Below are positions 1-10,213 of a DNA stretch of 64,000 nt, one piece after another (the stretch's first letter is position 1; each line of letters opens with the position of its first letter). The position numbers and the translations under genes were made by a program. A model generated the notes under the pieces. The model saw only the letters and a list, made by a program, of their open reading frames with translations, made no database searches and was not told the origin of the DNA. Source of the DNA: Entoloma clypeatum. Its lineage: Eukaryota; Basidiomycota; Agaricomycetes; Agaricales; Entolomataceae. The stretch is from NCBI GenBank assembly GCA_963565915.1, contig OY751490.1, forward strand, positions 4,216,001 through 4,280,000, read 5' to 3'.

Positions 1-2683
1 CCATTTGAGACGGCTTCTGGTTCGGTGTTGGCTTGTCTCCGCTGCTCGCCTCTTTCTTGACCGCGTCCGGCAATGGTGCTACAGGCTTCAACGCTGTCCC
101 ATTGGCAGCCTTGATCGGTGCTGGTTTTGCGGGCGAAGACGCGACAGAAGGCGTCGGTGAAGAGCGTAGATCCTTGTTCCTAGACGGGACACTCCGCGGA
201 CCGACCTTGGCAACCGTGTCGTTCCTCCCCCAATTCACATCATCCACAGCCGGGGCGTCCTTCTCGCCCTCCTCATCATCAAGGTCCATCACCTCCATCC
301 CATTCTCGTCCCGCTTCACCTCACCCCCCGCCGTGATCGTCTTCACAATCAGCGATCTGCTCGTGAAGAACGACGCCCACCCCGTCCGATGCGTCACGAT
401 CGACGCTTCCACCGGATTCACCACCCCCTCGCTCTCTCGCTCCTCCCCCCCACCAGCACCAACACCCCTATCAGCCTCACCCACCTCACGCTTTCCCGTT
501 CCAGGATCTCTCCCACCGCCCCCTGTCCCTTCAGATTCCGCACGTGGCCGCGGCCCCACGCTATCCCTATCACCACCTCCCTCTACCCCTCGGCCACCAA
601 ACACCTGAAGATCCCCGCTCACGGCAACGTCTAGATTCCCGCTGCCTTCCCCTTCTGCCGCTGTCCCCGTCTCCGACTCGGAAGGGCCATTGACAGCCGA
701 GGTGGACACGTTGGCACCCTTCCCTGCACGGAGAGCATTCTGACTCGTGCTCGTGGACGGCGAGGTTGCATACCATGCCCAGGGGCTGTACCAAGGTTGC
801 GAGGCAGCGGTGGACTCGGCCGGCGCCGGTGTCGTCTCCTCAGCATGTGCGTCAGGGGCTGGTGAGGATGTGATCAGAATGGACGAGGCTTTTGCATCCG
901 CTGTTTCTCCAGTGTTGAGAGTGGTGGTGTCGCCACCTGGCGCCGTGGTGGTGTCGTTATCCCCATTTTTGGCCGGTGTACTATTTGCTTCCGCAAGGAT
1001 AGGCATGTCGGAGGCAGAAGGGTTGCTAAGCGAGTGGGGTGAAATTTCAGGCCCAAAGGTAATTGGAGCAGGGCCCGACGAAGTTGTGGTAGGCGTGGAA
1101 GGCAGAAGCACAGCTCCACGTTGAGAGTCCTCCACCGTTATCGAAACATCAACATCCTTCGATTTCACGTGATTGACTTCCGCCGAGGATTTTCCCAAAG
1201 CGAGGTAGTTCCACCAGGACGTGGATGCTGGGAGAGGTTGCTGGGACGATGAGGAGACATCAGAGAGGGTAGGTGCTTGACCCAGGTTCGATGGCGAATC
1301 TTCCGAAACATTCCCAAGCTCCTGCTTGTTGGGGATAGAAGGATGTTCTGGGGCCGGGGGATCGGCATCGATGACAGGAGCAGTAGTTACCGAATCTGTT
1401 GCCGGAATACCAGGGATGTCGTCACTGGGGGACGAAAGGACTTTCATCGGGGATTTCTCATCTTTTTTCGCTTCGCTCGATATCAGCAAACAGTTGAGAT
1501 ATCAGGGTTGAGGTACATACGAGAGTTCAAGGGATCTGATTGAGCGGCGAGTAACGCCTGCTCCAGGGAAGGTTTGGGGCGCCCTAGAAGCGGGACGCTC
1601 AGGGAGAACCGGCTAGAAGAAGGGTTGAGAGAGGATAATCGCTGACGGCCGGCGCCGCTGTCGCTCCCAGATGCTGCGGGCGCATGAGTTGGTGGAGGTT
1701 GAGGGTCAGAACGAGCCTCGTCCTTTGAGTTGGGTGGGGCAGGAGCTGTACCGGGCACTTGAGACGTGTCGATAATTGAACATCGGCTGGACGGCGATGT
1801 CGGCGTGGACGAAAACCAGGAGCGCCTGGCTGGTGGCTGGGACTTGGATGGCGAAACATCCTGCGGAGGATCGGACGACGAGGGTGATTCCGCCTGGGAA
1901 TTTGACGCGGAAAGATCCCCCAGCTTGATTACTTTGGGAGACTGAGGTATTGCTGATGCTTCTGTAGAGGGGCAGGGTTGAGAGGGTGGCACAGATATTG
2001 GGGGAGGCTCTACCACGACCACCGGGGTGATAAGTGGCTTGGAGTCTAACGTAAGATGCCCTGCAGAAGAGGTGATGTTCTCCACCAAATCTACGGCTGT
2101 GGCTTTCCCTTTTGCTCTTGAAAGCGATCCAAACCAGGAAGATCGAGCTTCCGTGCGTTTGGGCGATGTACGGTTTTCTATTATAGGAGTGAAAGCGGGA
2201 GAGGGGCTTAAGGGAGTACCGTTGGGACTGATCGGCGCAGCCTTCGTGGCATCAACGACACTGGCGTCTTCACGAGCTGACATGGCTCTAGTATGACCTG
2301 ATAGCGCGCTCGTGTTTGACTCCTGTACCTGACTCAACGATCCCGATTCTGCAAAACAAGTATATCGAAACTACGGGTTGTCAGTGATATGCTAAGAACA
2401 CACCTTGAACTTCCGGAGCGATGCCGTTGGTGCTTGGCCCTGCTTTGTCCTCCGTCTCAGCAAAACCATCGGGACATGAAACCATCGATGATTGAGTCGC
2501 CGACCTCCTTAATGATTCCTGAGACGGTAACTTCGAGATGGCTGAAGCCAACGGTAAGCCTTGTTCAGGCTCAGCAAACACGTATGACAGACTGGTCGGT
2601 GCTGAATTCTTCTTTGGTGTTGTCCTCCAGCTTGATGGGTTTATGGAACGAGTGGAACGGGTGGAACGGTAGCTGGATGGCAT
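1..2683 (-). CDS. Disordered Trp-motif protein, 5' part (three exons, runs off the left edge)
   Basis: Function not recognised. Three exons can be joined in frame: 2683-2404, 2348-1521 and 1470-1. Introns are 2349-2403 (GTGTGT...TTGCAG) and 1471-1520 (GTATGT...CGAAG), both phase 1, and the reading frame stays open across both junctions to the window edge (about 859 codons). The product is rich in Ser, Pro, Thr, Ala, Asp and Glu and looks disordered. It has recurrent Trp-containing motifs: SSWFGSLSR (about residue 162), RRSWFSST (270), STSWWNYLAL (453), PWYSPWAWY (600) and TGWASFFTSR (735), plus an acidic MDLDDEEGE stretch. The start at 2683 (MPSSYRS) is the first ATG after a possible acceptor near 2797. 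An upstream ATG near 2827 is also in frame, so the start is uncertain. A folded domain may lie outside the window. Confidence 0.72.
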
Positions 2684-3147
2684 TGACGGCGGAGGAGTGT
2701 CGCAGTCTGCTCCGGCACTACACCGCGAGGCCGTGACTGAGTGATCACGTGAAGATAACGTGGAATGCACGTGTCTCCTTTCTCCTCGAAAACCTGCGAA
2801 AACCAGGAAACTTTGAGAAAGCAACATATTAGTAGATCTATCCAAGTAATTTCAATGATTGGCACAATGGCAATCAGGCAGGCATGGCACTAGATAAGAA
2901 TAGGAGAAGAAGTGCCAGTTAGTAATGTTAAAATATGGGTGTCCACGTCACGTAGTTGGGTATGTAGCAGTTGACCCTCGCAATTGCACGAGGGTAATTT
3001 TACATTCACGTAGGTACTTCTACATAGAATTAAAGCTTCCGAAAACTACAGGAACAATAAGAAAGGTATACGAAAAAAGAGGGGGCAGTGTTATACTAAG
3101 GTACCACCAAATCCAGCAGTCAACACCGTGTCATTTTATTGATTTAT
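2684..3147. other. Intergenic or 5' region, no gene seen
   Basis: No coding frame of interest. On the minus strand a TACTAAT-like branch site and a TTTTCGCAG acceptor near 2797 suggest that the neighbouring gene may have a further 5' exon here, but I could not find a convincing first exon. Confidence 0.3.
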
Positions 3148-3474
3148 TTAAATTTGAACTCTGATACAGCTGGCGCCAGGCTCTAGATCGCCCAGCGAGG
3201 CGATGAATGTGCTGGCTTGCCCCTGTATAGTAGCGATGCTGAAGCTAACCCACGAAATAGCCAGAGATCGAAGAATGAACTTGAAGGAGACAGCAGACAG
3301 GATGGGAACGCGTCCACGTCCCTTGAACTCTGAGTCCATTGATTTGAGAGAGTCGCAGCCATGTAGTCGCAGCCATGTCAAGTTCGGGAAGACTGTTCTG
3401 AGAGAAAGTGTATCCCTCCTGAAGAAAGAATCGGTTGTTGAACCCAAACAAACGTATTTCCCGTTTATACACAT
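3148..3474 (-). CDS. Possible C-terminal exon of an F-box/LRR-like protein
   Basis: An open frame of up to 108 codons contains FPNLTWLRLHGCDSL, which resembles one leucine-rich repeat of the F-box/LRR proteins common in Agaricomycetes. No F-box domain, second repeat or clear intron was found, so this may be a 3' exon or a gene relic. The real start is not visible. It could also be a chance ORF. Confidence 0.25.
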   Translation of the reverse strand: MCINGKYVCLGSTTDSFFRRDTLSLRTVFPNLTWLRLHGCDSLKSMDSEFKGRGRVPILSAVSFKFILRSLAISWVSFSIATIQGQASTFIASLGDLEPGASCIRVQI

Positions 3475-3524
3475 AATTTCAGAGTATGTTCATGGATCGG
3501 GCTGACCACCATCACACTCACCAT

Positions 3525-4597
3525 CTAGACAGAAAGCAGCCATACAAAGCTCACATCCCACTTTAAAGATTCACACTCGTATAGGAACCATCCTCGCCGA
3601 CGACCTCCCAATTTCTGGCCTTCCATTTTGCAATGAAGACGAGTCGACGACGACCACAGAGCCTTTGCGCGATGCAGCCTTCCACGCGGAGCGGAGAAGC
3701 CCGCCCTCTTTTTCGATGTTTGTTTCGATGATGTGGGATTCCATGTCGTTGGGAAGGGGTCTTGGGAATTTTGGGGTGATGATGACCAGTGGAAGAAAGG
3801 ATATTGGCGAGGTCTGGGGGAGTCGGAAAGGCCGCGTGGGCCGGCGAGACTTGATATGCCTTCGTGAGGCAGTGGATGTGCCATTGGAAAGGACGAAAGA
3901 AGAGGAAGCAGGCGGGAAAGCGATGCTATATGAGCGTATGCACCACGATGGAGGTCTCTATGTCGACTATGCGGTGAGGTTTGCGATGTTCCTCAGAAGC
4001 TCCTGGTTGTAAGCTTCTGAAGGTGGTGGAGGGATGGACGGGACAATGAGGGCCGGCACGACACGGGAGAGTGCGACGGAGCGGGCTTGTCTGATTCGGA
4101 CGGAGAGGAAGATAAAGAACTGCTGGAGGGAGAGAATGTGCTGGTGAATGGTGCGGCGGGGGAAGAGTGTGCAACAGGGTGTGGGTCGCGTATGTCGTTG
4201 CTAAGCCTAGAGGGAGGGGTGCGACGGCGGCCTGAGAAGAGGGGATGGCGAGAGGATGATGCTGAGGTCGTCGACAAAGACGGAGTGGAGGATATGCCTC
4301 CAGACGACGAGATGGTACCCAGAGTAATGGAGGAGGCGGGTCCTTGAGCGCCTCGTACACGTCGTACACCATGATGAACAGGTGTTCGCCGTCGGCCGGG
4401 GTGGTTGAGGGAGGAGCCTGGGAAGGAAAACGATCATCACGATACGTCCAAACTCTGTACAGACCACCATGTCCATCTACGGGGCAACAGGGATGTCCGC
4501 CGTTTATGCTTTCGCTCAGCACCACAATCGCGTTAACGTGAAGCGCTGATACGATGGCGCGCAAACCTCGATACAGGATGTTTGTTGCCACGAGCAA
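3525..4597 (-). other. Possible spliced or decaying host gene, unresolved
   Basis: Several minus-strand frames look protein-like in succession. One 223-codon frame (4597-3926) starts with a hydrophobic stretch and continues to MVYDVYEALK. A Ser/Pro-rich frame follows at about 4277-3993. A third frame near 3740-3580 reads ESHIIETNIEKEGGLLRSAW and ends VPIRV before a stop. The frame changes suggest exons joined by short introns, but I could not find a unique set of splice sites. No known domain is recognisable, and a pseudogene is equally possible. Confidence 0.25.
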
Positions 4598-5288
4598 CGT
4601 GGGGACTCCCCAGCAGGGTTATCGACAGGTTGTGTTATCATTATGCCTGTATTTGGGAGTCCACATTGACTGCGTGGATTCTAGATTTAAGGGCAATATC
4701 ACGCCAAGGTTGTTAAAGCTCTTGAAGACTTGTTCAAGTTGCCATCATTTCCGTCAGCGCTGTGCTGGGATTCTTCAAGGTACAGAAGCTACATCTTGAA
4801 TTTGAGCTTATTGTTGGCTGAAAACTGCACACACATCTAGGCATTCGGCGAAGTTATCGTCCGATCTTTACATAAAATCAGATTCCTTTCATCTTCTCTG
4901 CCGTCTTCGAGCGCGGTTTCATGGATCCAAATATGTGTCTGGTAAATCCTGTTCGACGATTTTCTCAATACACGTTGTGACTGCTATTTGAACAGTTTGA
5001 ATAGTCATCCGACGCCTTCCTTGCCTCTCCCTGCTCTCCGACGCGCACGTCGAGGCAGACAGTGGCGACACTGTAGAGATCGTCACAGATCGTGACGCTG
5101 AAATACCCGCCGTTTCTCGCCTCTCCTTGTTGGACGACGCGTGGAAATCGCACGTCGAACCGGATGCTTCCCTTCCCTTTCTTCCACGAACTTGAATACA
5201 GGTGAAATACTGGTGAATTTTACGCTTGAAGTATGATATACACTGCATAAGTGATACTTATACACTCAGGCCATTCATAGCATTCAGG
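4598..5288. other. Unassigned intergenic sequence
   Basis: Nothing supportable. Short ORFs here have no recognisable content or splice pattern. Confidence 0.3.
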
Positions 5289-5376
5289 TCCCCCTTAGCT
5301 CAACGGGAGCCAAATCGGTAGACCCGTCCGAATATACGGAGGCACGGGGCCAGGCGTTCGAATCGACTGGGGGGAA
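5289..5376 (+). ncRNA. tRNA-like Pol III element (tRNA pseudogene or SINE head)
   Basis: A 7-bp acceptor-like stem pairs TCCCCCT (5289-5295) with GGGGGGA (5369-5375, one T-G pair). An A-box-like TAGCTCAACGG (5296-5306) and a perfect B box GTTCGAATC (5356-5364) are present, followed by a T5 run at 5404-5408 that would stop Pol III. The T loop is TTCGAAT with one mismatch in the stem. A D-arm GCTC/GAGC with a short loop and a CCCGT/ACGGG anticodon-like stem can be drawn, but a 12-nt linker and a 16-nt loop do not fit a working tRNA. I favour a tRNA-derived element over a functional tRNA. Confidence 0.4.
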
Positions 5377-5408
5377 ATGAAGCATGGGAGCGCAAGGAGT
5401 TCATTTTT

Positions 5409-6470
5409 CCGTAACAAACTCACTGACGAAGAAGGCAGCAGGCGCTTACTCGTCTCCCTAAGTCTACACTTAAAGTCGGCGGTGAGATGCGGCGGGCCGA
5501 GGGAAACGTGACGTTTGATGATGAAGATTCAGAGCTGTGTCCCATATTTCTCTTAGCACAACGGAGCAACGGTTGGTGACCATGATTCAACACCTTCACA
5601 ATCATACGACTCGGAGCTCAGTCGTTCCATCCGACTAGAGGAATATAACCGAGTGACAAAGGACATGTTTTGGCGGGTTCTTCCCTCAACCCGTAGCAAA
5701 TGCCCATACATACAACCCCTCCGGATACAGGAGGGGAGAACCTTGCAGAAGGGCATTCCTGAAAAGGGATCGGAACCGTGTGCGTCAAACGACAAGAATG
5801 GCGCACCTGCGCTTGAACTGCTCCAGCTGAGGGCACCGGCAGCCTGAAATTTGCTGTCACCAGAATAACCGTCGCGTCTCGACGATACCATGGAAGTGAG
5901 CACCGTAACGAGGAGAATGGGATACCTGTCTGAAATGGCAATGGTCCCGATTTCTATTTTCGCTGGCCGCGGCTGCCCCAGGCTTTGTCTCTACAGGGCT
6001 GAGAGATGATCTTTCGAAACGTTGGAGGACTCGCAGATGTCAGGTCGTAATCTAGAGCGAGGAAGATCTGCGTAGTAGTAATGCATAAGCTGGGACCCAA
6101 GAGAGAAAGCACCAAAGAGGGGGAATGAGAGAAGACGACATACTCACAATTGGGCTACCATCCTCTCGTACCGCTCGTCGAAAATAAAACCTGGATTACA
6201 AGCATGTACTGACTCTTCGGGCCCCACGAATAATGGACTCACACGGCATGTCGAGAATCGAAGTAAGTGGCCTCTGAAACTTATTAAACGACTCTCATAA
6301 GAGTATGGACTCACGCGGCATGCTGAGAATCAAGGAAGTGGCCACATTGAACGATTTTCTCGTAAGATGTAAGTAACACACTCTCGCGACAGTCAGCGAT
6401 GCATTCCGAATCGGACTTGTCTCGTACCCATTGATCGCCGCCATCCATCGACCCCGGTTTTGTCATTGGG
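5409..6470. other. Intergenic sequence, no gene seen
   Basis: Only short, unconvincing ORFs. Two near-identical stretches at about 6234-6260 and 6305-6335 (GACTCAC-CGGCATG...GAGAATC-AAG) form a short direct repeat about 70 bp apart. Confidence 0.3.
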
Positions 6471-6471
6471 G

Positions 6472-6479
6472 TATAAAAA
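6472..6479 (+). promoter_or_regulatory. TATA box of the small secreted peptide gene
   Basis: TATAAAAA lies 90 nt upstream of the ATG at 6562. The stretch between them is rich in CA and CT, as is usual for highly expressed fungal leaders. Confidence 0.55.
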
Positions 6480-6561
6480 GGATGCTTGAGGGCCTCCATC
6501 ATCTCCAGAAACAAGCCTTCAAGTTTCTGCACATCGCCTCCAAACAACAAGCACTCTCACT

Positions 6562-6687
6562 ATGCGCTTCTCCTGTGCTCTGATCGTTTCCGTTTCTCTA
6601 TGCATTGCCACCGCCTTTGCATCGCCAGGACCCTGCCCTAAACCTTCTGTCCCATGCCCCCCCCCAGTAAGGTGTTGTAATAAATGA
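6562..6687 (+). CDS. Small secreted cysteine-rich peptide (41 aa)
   Basis: An ATG at 6562 opens 41 codons ending in TGA at 6685-6687. The N-terminus MRFSCALIVSVSLCIA is a classic signal peptide with a likely cleavage after ATAFA. The mature part is about 21 residues, SPGPCPKPSVPC then PPPVRCCNK, with four cysteines and many prolines. A TATA box sits 90 nt upstream with a pyrimidine- and A-rich leader, which favours a real gene despite the small size. GTAAGG at 6667 could act as a splice donor, so an alternative longer product is possible. Role unknown: small secreted proteins of fungi include effectors, cell-wall peptides and signalling peptides. Confidence 0.6.
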   Translation: MRFSCALIVSVSLCIATAFASPGPCPKPSVPCPPPVRCCNK

Positions 6688-8640
6688 AGCTTTGAAGGTG
6701 AGCCACCGTCCCAGTTGCCTGCCCATGACTCAGCTAGACTCACCTGAAAATGCAGAGATACCTTCAGCTTCAGTATCGAAAGAACGTTATATATAACAAC
6801 TATATAACCATAGAATTGTCATGAGCTTGCTATAAAAACCCGGGCTGCCCAGTCTACTTCCCTTGTGAGCCGCCAAGGAGTGCATGAGTGTCTAATTGTA
6901 AAGATAAGTTAGCTGAGTGTTTTTCGGCAACAAGAAGGGCACGATGGAGGAATGGGATAGGAGGAACTGAGAATGTGGAAGTGAGGGAGAGCCAAAGATA
7001 CGCACGAAGAAAATAAAGTAGAAGGGATGTAGGTAGGGACGAGGACGGCAGGATTGGAGGGAGCGGGATGATCATTGATGATGGTGGGGGGTTCGGAGAA
7101 GAGAAAAAGACGAGAAGCGGAGCGGCAGGCAGAAGGAACGGGGAGACAGGTGGAGCGATGAACACTGAACTCGCAAGACAAATCACAGATGTCCCATGAA
7201 ATGGTCTCCGTGCTGAGGCCCAAGCGCTGACGTGAGGGGGGTGGGGAAGGCGTCGAGCGCTCGTGAAGGTCACAGCGGCTGTCGTCACGAATGCCGGACA
7301 GATTGTTGGCTTCGGGACATTGATGCGGCGTAGCAGGTCTGAGGGGGGTGGGATTGGTTGGTATATACTTCGATAGATGGAGGGAATGTGGACGGAGACA
7401 GACCTGATATTTGGGGCTTAATTAGCGGAGATGAGGTCGATTTAGGGTAGTTGCGCTTCGATGTTGCTCAAGTTTCGCTATACAAAGGACACTGAGCGTT
7501 GAACTGGACCATGGAGTCAGAAAATATAGTACCTGGAATTGTGTACCCCCAGCCTGCACAACCTGGTGCATATTGCCATATTACACCGCGCCCCCATCTC
7601 GATGCCCATCTCTGCGAGACCTTGAGTCCAGCGACATGTGTCGGCCAATGAAGACTCCTATTCTGCAAGTACCAGCGCATATCAGATGTAATCCCTTTTG
7701 TCGTTTCTGGAAACTCACCATTAGGTTACGCACCGATGGCGTCCTGGACATCCATGATTCTCTTTCTCCACTTTGACAATTCCATGGCAAAACGGTCGGG
7801 CTGACGGGAAGATGATGAGCGCTTCAAGGAAAAAGCACACGTGGTTCGCAAGGCTTCCTCCGAGTCAGGCCTATGTCTAAAACTGAGAACTCCCCAATAA
7901 ACCATGCACACGACGTGAAAGCCCAGGATCGACTACCGGGAGCTACAAATGAGTCTGGAGGAGACCATGTCTGTTCATATATCACTCTTTTGACGGACAG
8001 GTGCCATCTCAGTCGTCAAAGCCGGTGACGAGGTCAGTTGTTCTTCAAACATCCAAGTCGCCGGGGAAGAGGGAGGGTATAAACAGGTTATAGACGGGTA
8101 AGTCTTCAAGTTTATGACACTCGCCAACTAATGCGAACCCTTCTTCCAAAGTCCCGCGATGGCGCTGTAAGTACTCCCACACCTCCCTCTTGGCCCACAA
8201 GCGGCTCTGTTTGCGTCAAACAGGTCAGTCGTCTGGGCGATGAGGGAAGCGTCGGCATCTGCTGGTCAATTGCATCTCGATGCTCAAACACAACACTATG
8301 TAATAACCTGAACACAGCCCTCAGTTTCCTCTCTGTCGCATGCATGGGTCCAGGATACAAACTCGGGAAGCCAGTGGTTCGGATCCGCCTGGGAAACACC
8401 GCGATTCCGGGTGACTGAAACTGAGACGCGGGGAAAGAAAGTTTTCTCGTGACGGTTTCTGCTTATCTGACCTGCAGCCTCATTGTTTTTCCTTCAGAGG
8501 CCGGGAGAGAACTGGAAAGTCAATCGTTTGATTTGTTTTTCCACTCGATCTCCACTTCGACGGGAACAAATGGGTTCGGTGACGAAAACCCGACATATAT
8601 GAAGTCGATGTCCCTCTTGGCTCAACTAGAATTGACTCGG
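6688..8640. other. Mostly unassigned; weak minus-strand ORF at 6854-7288
   Basis: A 144-codon minus-strand frame (7288-6854) begins with Arg- and Ser-rich sequence resembling a targeting peptide and continues with hydrophobic, Pro-rich segments. It has no recognisable domain and could be chance. Around 8076 there is a TATAAACA sequence, and 8131-8418 has an open plus-strand frame containing a GTAAGT donor-like site, but no convincing spliced product emerges. A small spliced candidate at 7581-7905 is listed separately. Confidence 0.25.
7581..7905 (-). CDS. Possible small two-exon gene (85 aa), unknown
   Basis: Exons 7905-7730 and 7662-7581 join in frame across a 67-nt intron (GTAACC...ACTTGCAG), giving 85 codons and a stop. 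The product starts MVYWGVLSFRHRPDSEEAL, has a basic helix-like MELSKWRKRIMDVQDA, and ends in an Arg/Asp-rich tail. No family is recognised and the donor site is weak, so this is only a candidate. Confidence 0.22.
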
Positions 8641-8999
8641 TGATACCTCTCGGAATCATGCTAAGTATGAAACTAATTCAATTCATACTAATAATGGAAC
8701 TAAAGCTAAAGGAGTCCCTAATAAAGGTAAAATAATAATTGATAGATACATTATGTTCTTAATGAAATTGTACCTCTTAAACGATAGTAAGCATTAAAAA
8801 GAAACTTTGGTTTTGATAATTTAGCTTCACTTTGGAATAGTAGTAATAACGGAGTATTATCATTTAATACTTTTTATATTCAGTCAATTGGATCACTTTC
8901 AGAGTCTCAGTTGATTTCCTTTCCTTTCCCTAATAAAATGTTTTACTTATACTTTTTTATTTCCTTTGATTCTAATTTTTATTTTATTTATGATCTTTA

Positions 9000-9140
9000 T
9001 CAGATTTGAACTGATCCTAGCTTCTTGAAGGGGAGCTGTACGACCATTTCAAGATCAAAAATTAAGAATAATAAAGCTACAACCATAAAATGAATTTGCG
9101 ATGGCCTCACTGTCTCTACAACTTGCTCAGTAAAATTGAA
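9000..9140 (-). pseudogene. nad3: NADH dehydrogenase subunit 3 fragment (mitochondrial origin)
   Basis: The minus strand encodes about 46 codons including QIHFMVVALLFLIFDLEM, which matches the conserved membrane segment of Nad3 (typically QFYLVAILFLIFDLE). The frame is open only over this piece: TAA precedes it and TGA follows within 20 residues of the DLE motif, so both ends of the roughly 120-aa protein are missing. It is a nuclear relic and unlikely to be expressed. Confidence 0.65.
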
Positions 9141-9386
9141 TTATGCGTGCAGATGCACATTGCCTCCCAGCTATTTTAAGTTTAACTGGATCTTTTTTAG
9201 CTATTTTTATGTATCCTTAATGATTTATTTGAAATACTTCTACAACAAGAACTACTATTTATTCATAGTTTCTTGTTTAATTTTATTAGGTTGTGGAGTA
9301 ATTTATTCATTAACAGGTTTAACAATTAACCAATTAATAATAGGTATTTTATTTATAAATAATAATAACCATGATATTATATACAT

Positions 9387-9595
9387 TTGCCTTTTGTACT
9401 AGAAGGTCTGCCCCTTTTTACTAATTTTCCCTCCAGAAGATAGGGACCATACTGACTCACATCATATTAAACCCAACTCATGTACCCTTTTAATCAGCGA
9501 ACAGCTGAACCCTTCCAATAGCAGGTCAGTTCTTCGAAATTGAATTGACTGAAGAAATTACTTGATGAGGTAGGCGAGTGTCAATACTGCCTTTT
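9387..9595 (-). pseudogene. rnl: Mitochondrial large-subunit rRNA fragment (domains V-VI)
   Basis: Read on the minus strand, this piece has the order of conserved blocks seen in 23S-type rRNA: GACACTCG...CTCATCAAGT, then GGGTTCAGCTGTTCGCTG, then GGGTACATGAGTTGGGTTTA, then GTGAGTCAGTATGGTCCC and TATCT, and finally the sarcin-ricin-like CTAGTACAAAAGG near 9391-9403. It covers roughly 200 nt of the 3' third of the molecule, so it cannot be a working rRNA. Confidence 0.75.
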
Positions 9596-9600
9596 TGTCC

Positions 9601-9864
9601 CAACACTATGCAGTGAATGAATGGATGATCCCCAATGACCGGAGCACCCTGTTTGGCCTTTTGATAATAAGTACAGCTCATGCCTGGCTGAATGGAGGTT
9701 GTTAACTGGCTTACTCAACACATATTGAATGGCCTGCTGCTTCATTCAATATTCCTCTGTGGACTCGTGGCCGATATTATTCTTTGGTGTCCCGCCGACC
9801 ACCTTCTCTTTTGTTTTGCCGATCTCGAGTCGAACACATCATGTCATCAATTGAAACAAATGAT
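9601..9864. other. Flank between NUMT and Copia-1, no gene
   Basis: No supportable gene. The last five bases (ATGAT, 9860-9864) are the left target-site duplication of Copia-1. Confidence 0.4.
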
Positions 9865-10213
9865 TGTTGAACATATCGCCAGATATGTCGCACTATGTGC
9901 TTGTCACAGAAAGTGACTATAAGTCACTATTACCATATATGTGAGTTTATGGTATAACCACGGACACATGACTTGTTTATGTATTGTTTGTACAATGGTC
10001 CGTGCGCATATTGGATTAGTATAAATACCCATGTATTTAGTACGATGAATCCTAACTTCTTGAACACCCCAGTTCTTTGAGTTAACTAACAAGCTAGTCC
10101 AGCTTCTAGAATATCTTTAGTTACTCTTTACCAGGTTAGTGGAGCTTCCTTCATGCCTTCGTACCGTTACATCTTGAGCGCCCTTTGGGCTGCCTATGTC
10201 GGTTACATCATTA
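9865..10213 (+). repeat. Copia-1 5' LTR
   Basis: 349 bp, starting TGTTGAACAT and ending ACATCATTA directly before the primer-binding site. A TATAAATA box lies near 10020 and a perfect palindrome GTGACTATAAGTCAC near 9912-9926. The ATG of ORF0 (10153) is inside this LTR. Confidence 0.93.

Larger units (their letters stand above)
8690..9600. other. Mitochondrial DNA insertion (NUMT), AT-rich
   Basis: Base composition drops sharply to AT-rich, unlike either flank. Two mitochondrial genes can be recognised, both as minus-strand fragments: nad3 (9000-9140) and the 3' part of the large rRNA (9387-9595). Other AT-rich pieces, such as the plus-strand frames near 8700-8780 and 9220-9400, look like further organelle sequence whose genes I cannot name. 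The pieces are rearranged, so this is a degraded nuclear copy, not part of the organelle genome. Confidence 0.75.

Noticed and set aside
8990..9060. A tRNA-like fold (T-arm with TTCAAAT, possible GAA anticodon on the other strand) in the AT-rich island
   Set aside because: The same bases encode the conserved Nad3 segment on the minus strand, the D-arm is too short, and no strand gives a complete cloverleaf.
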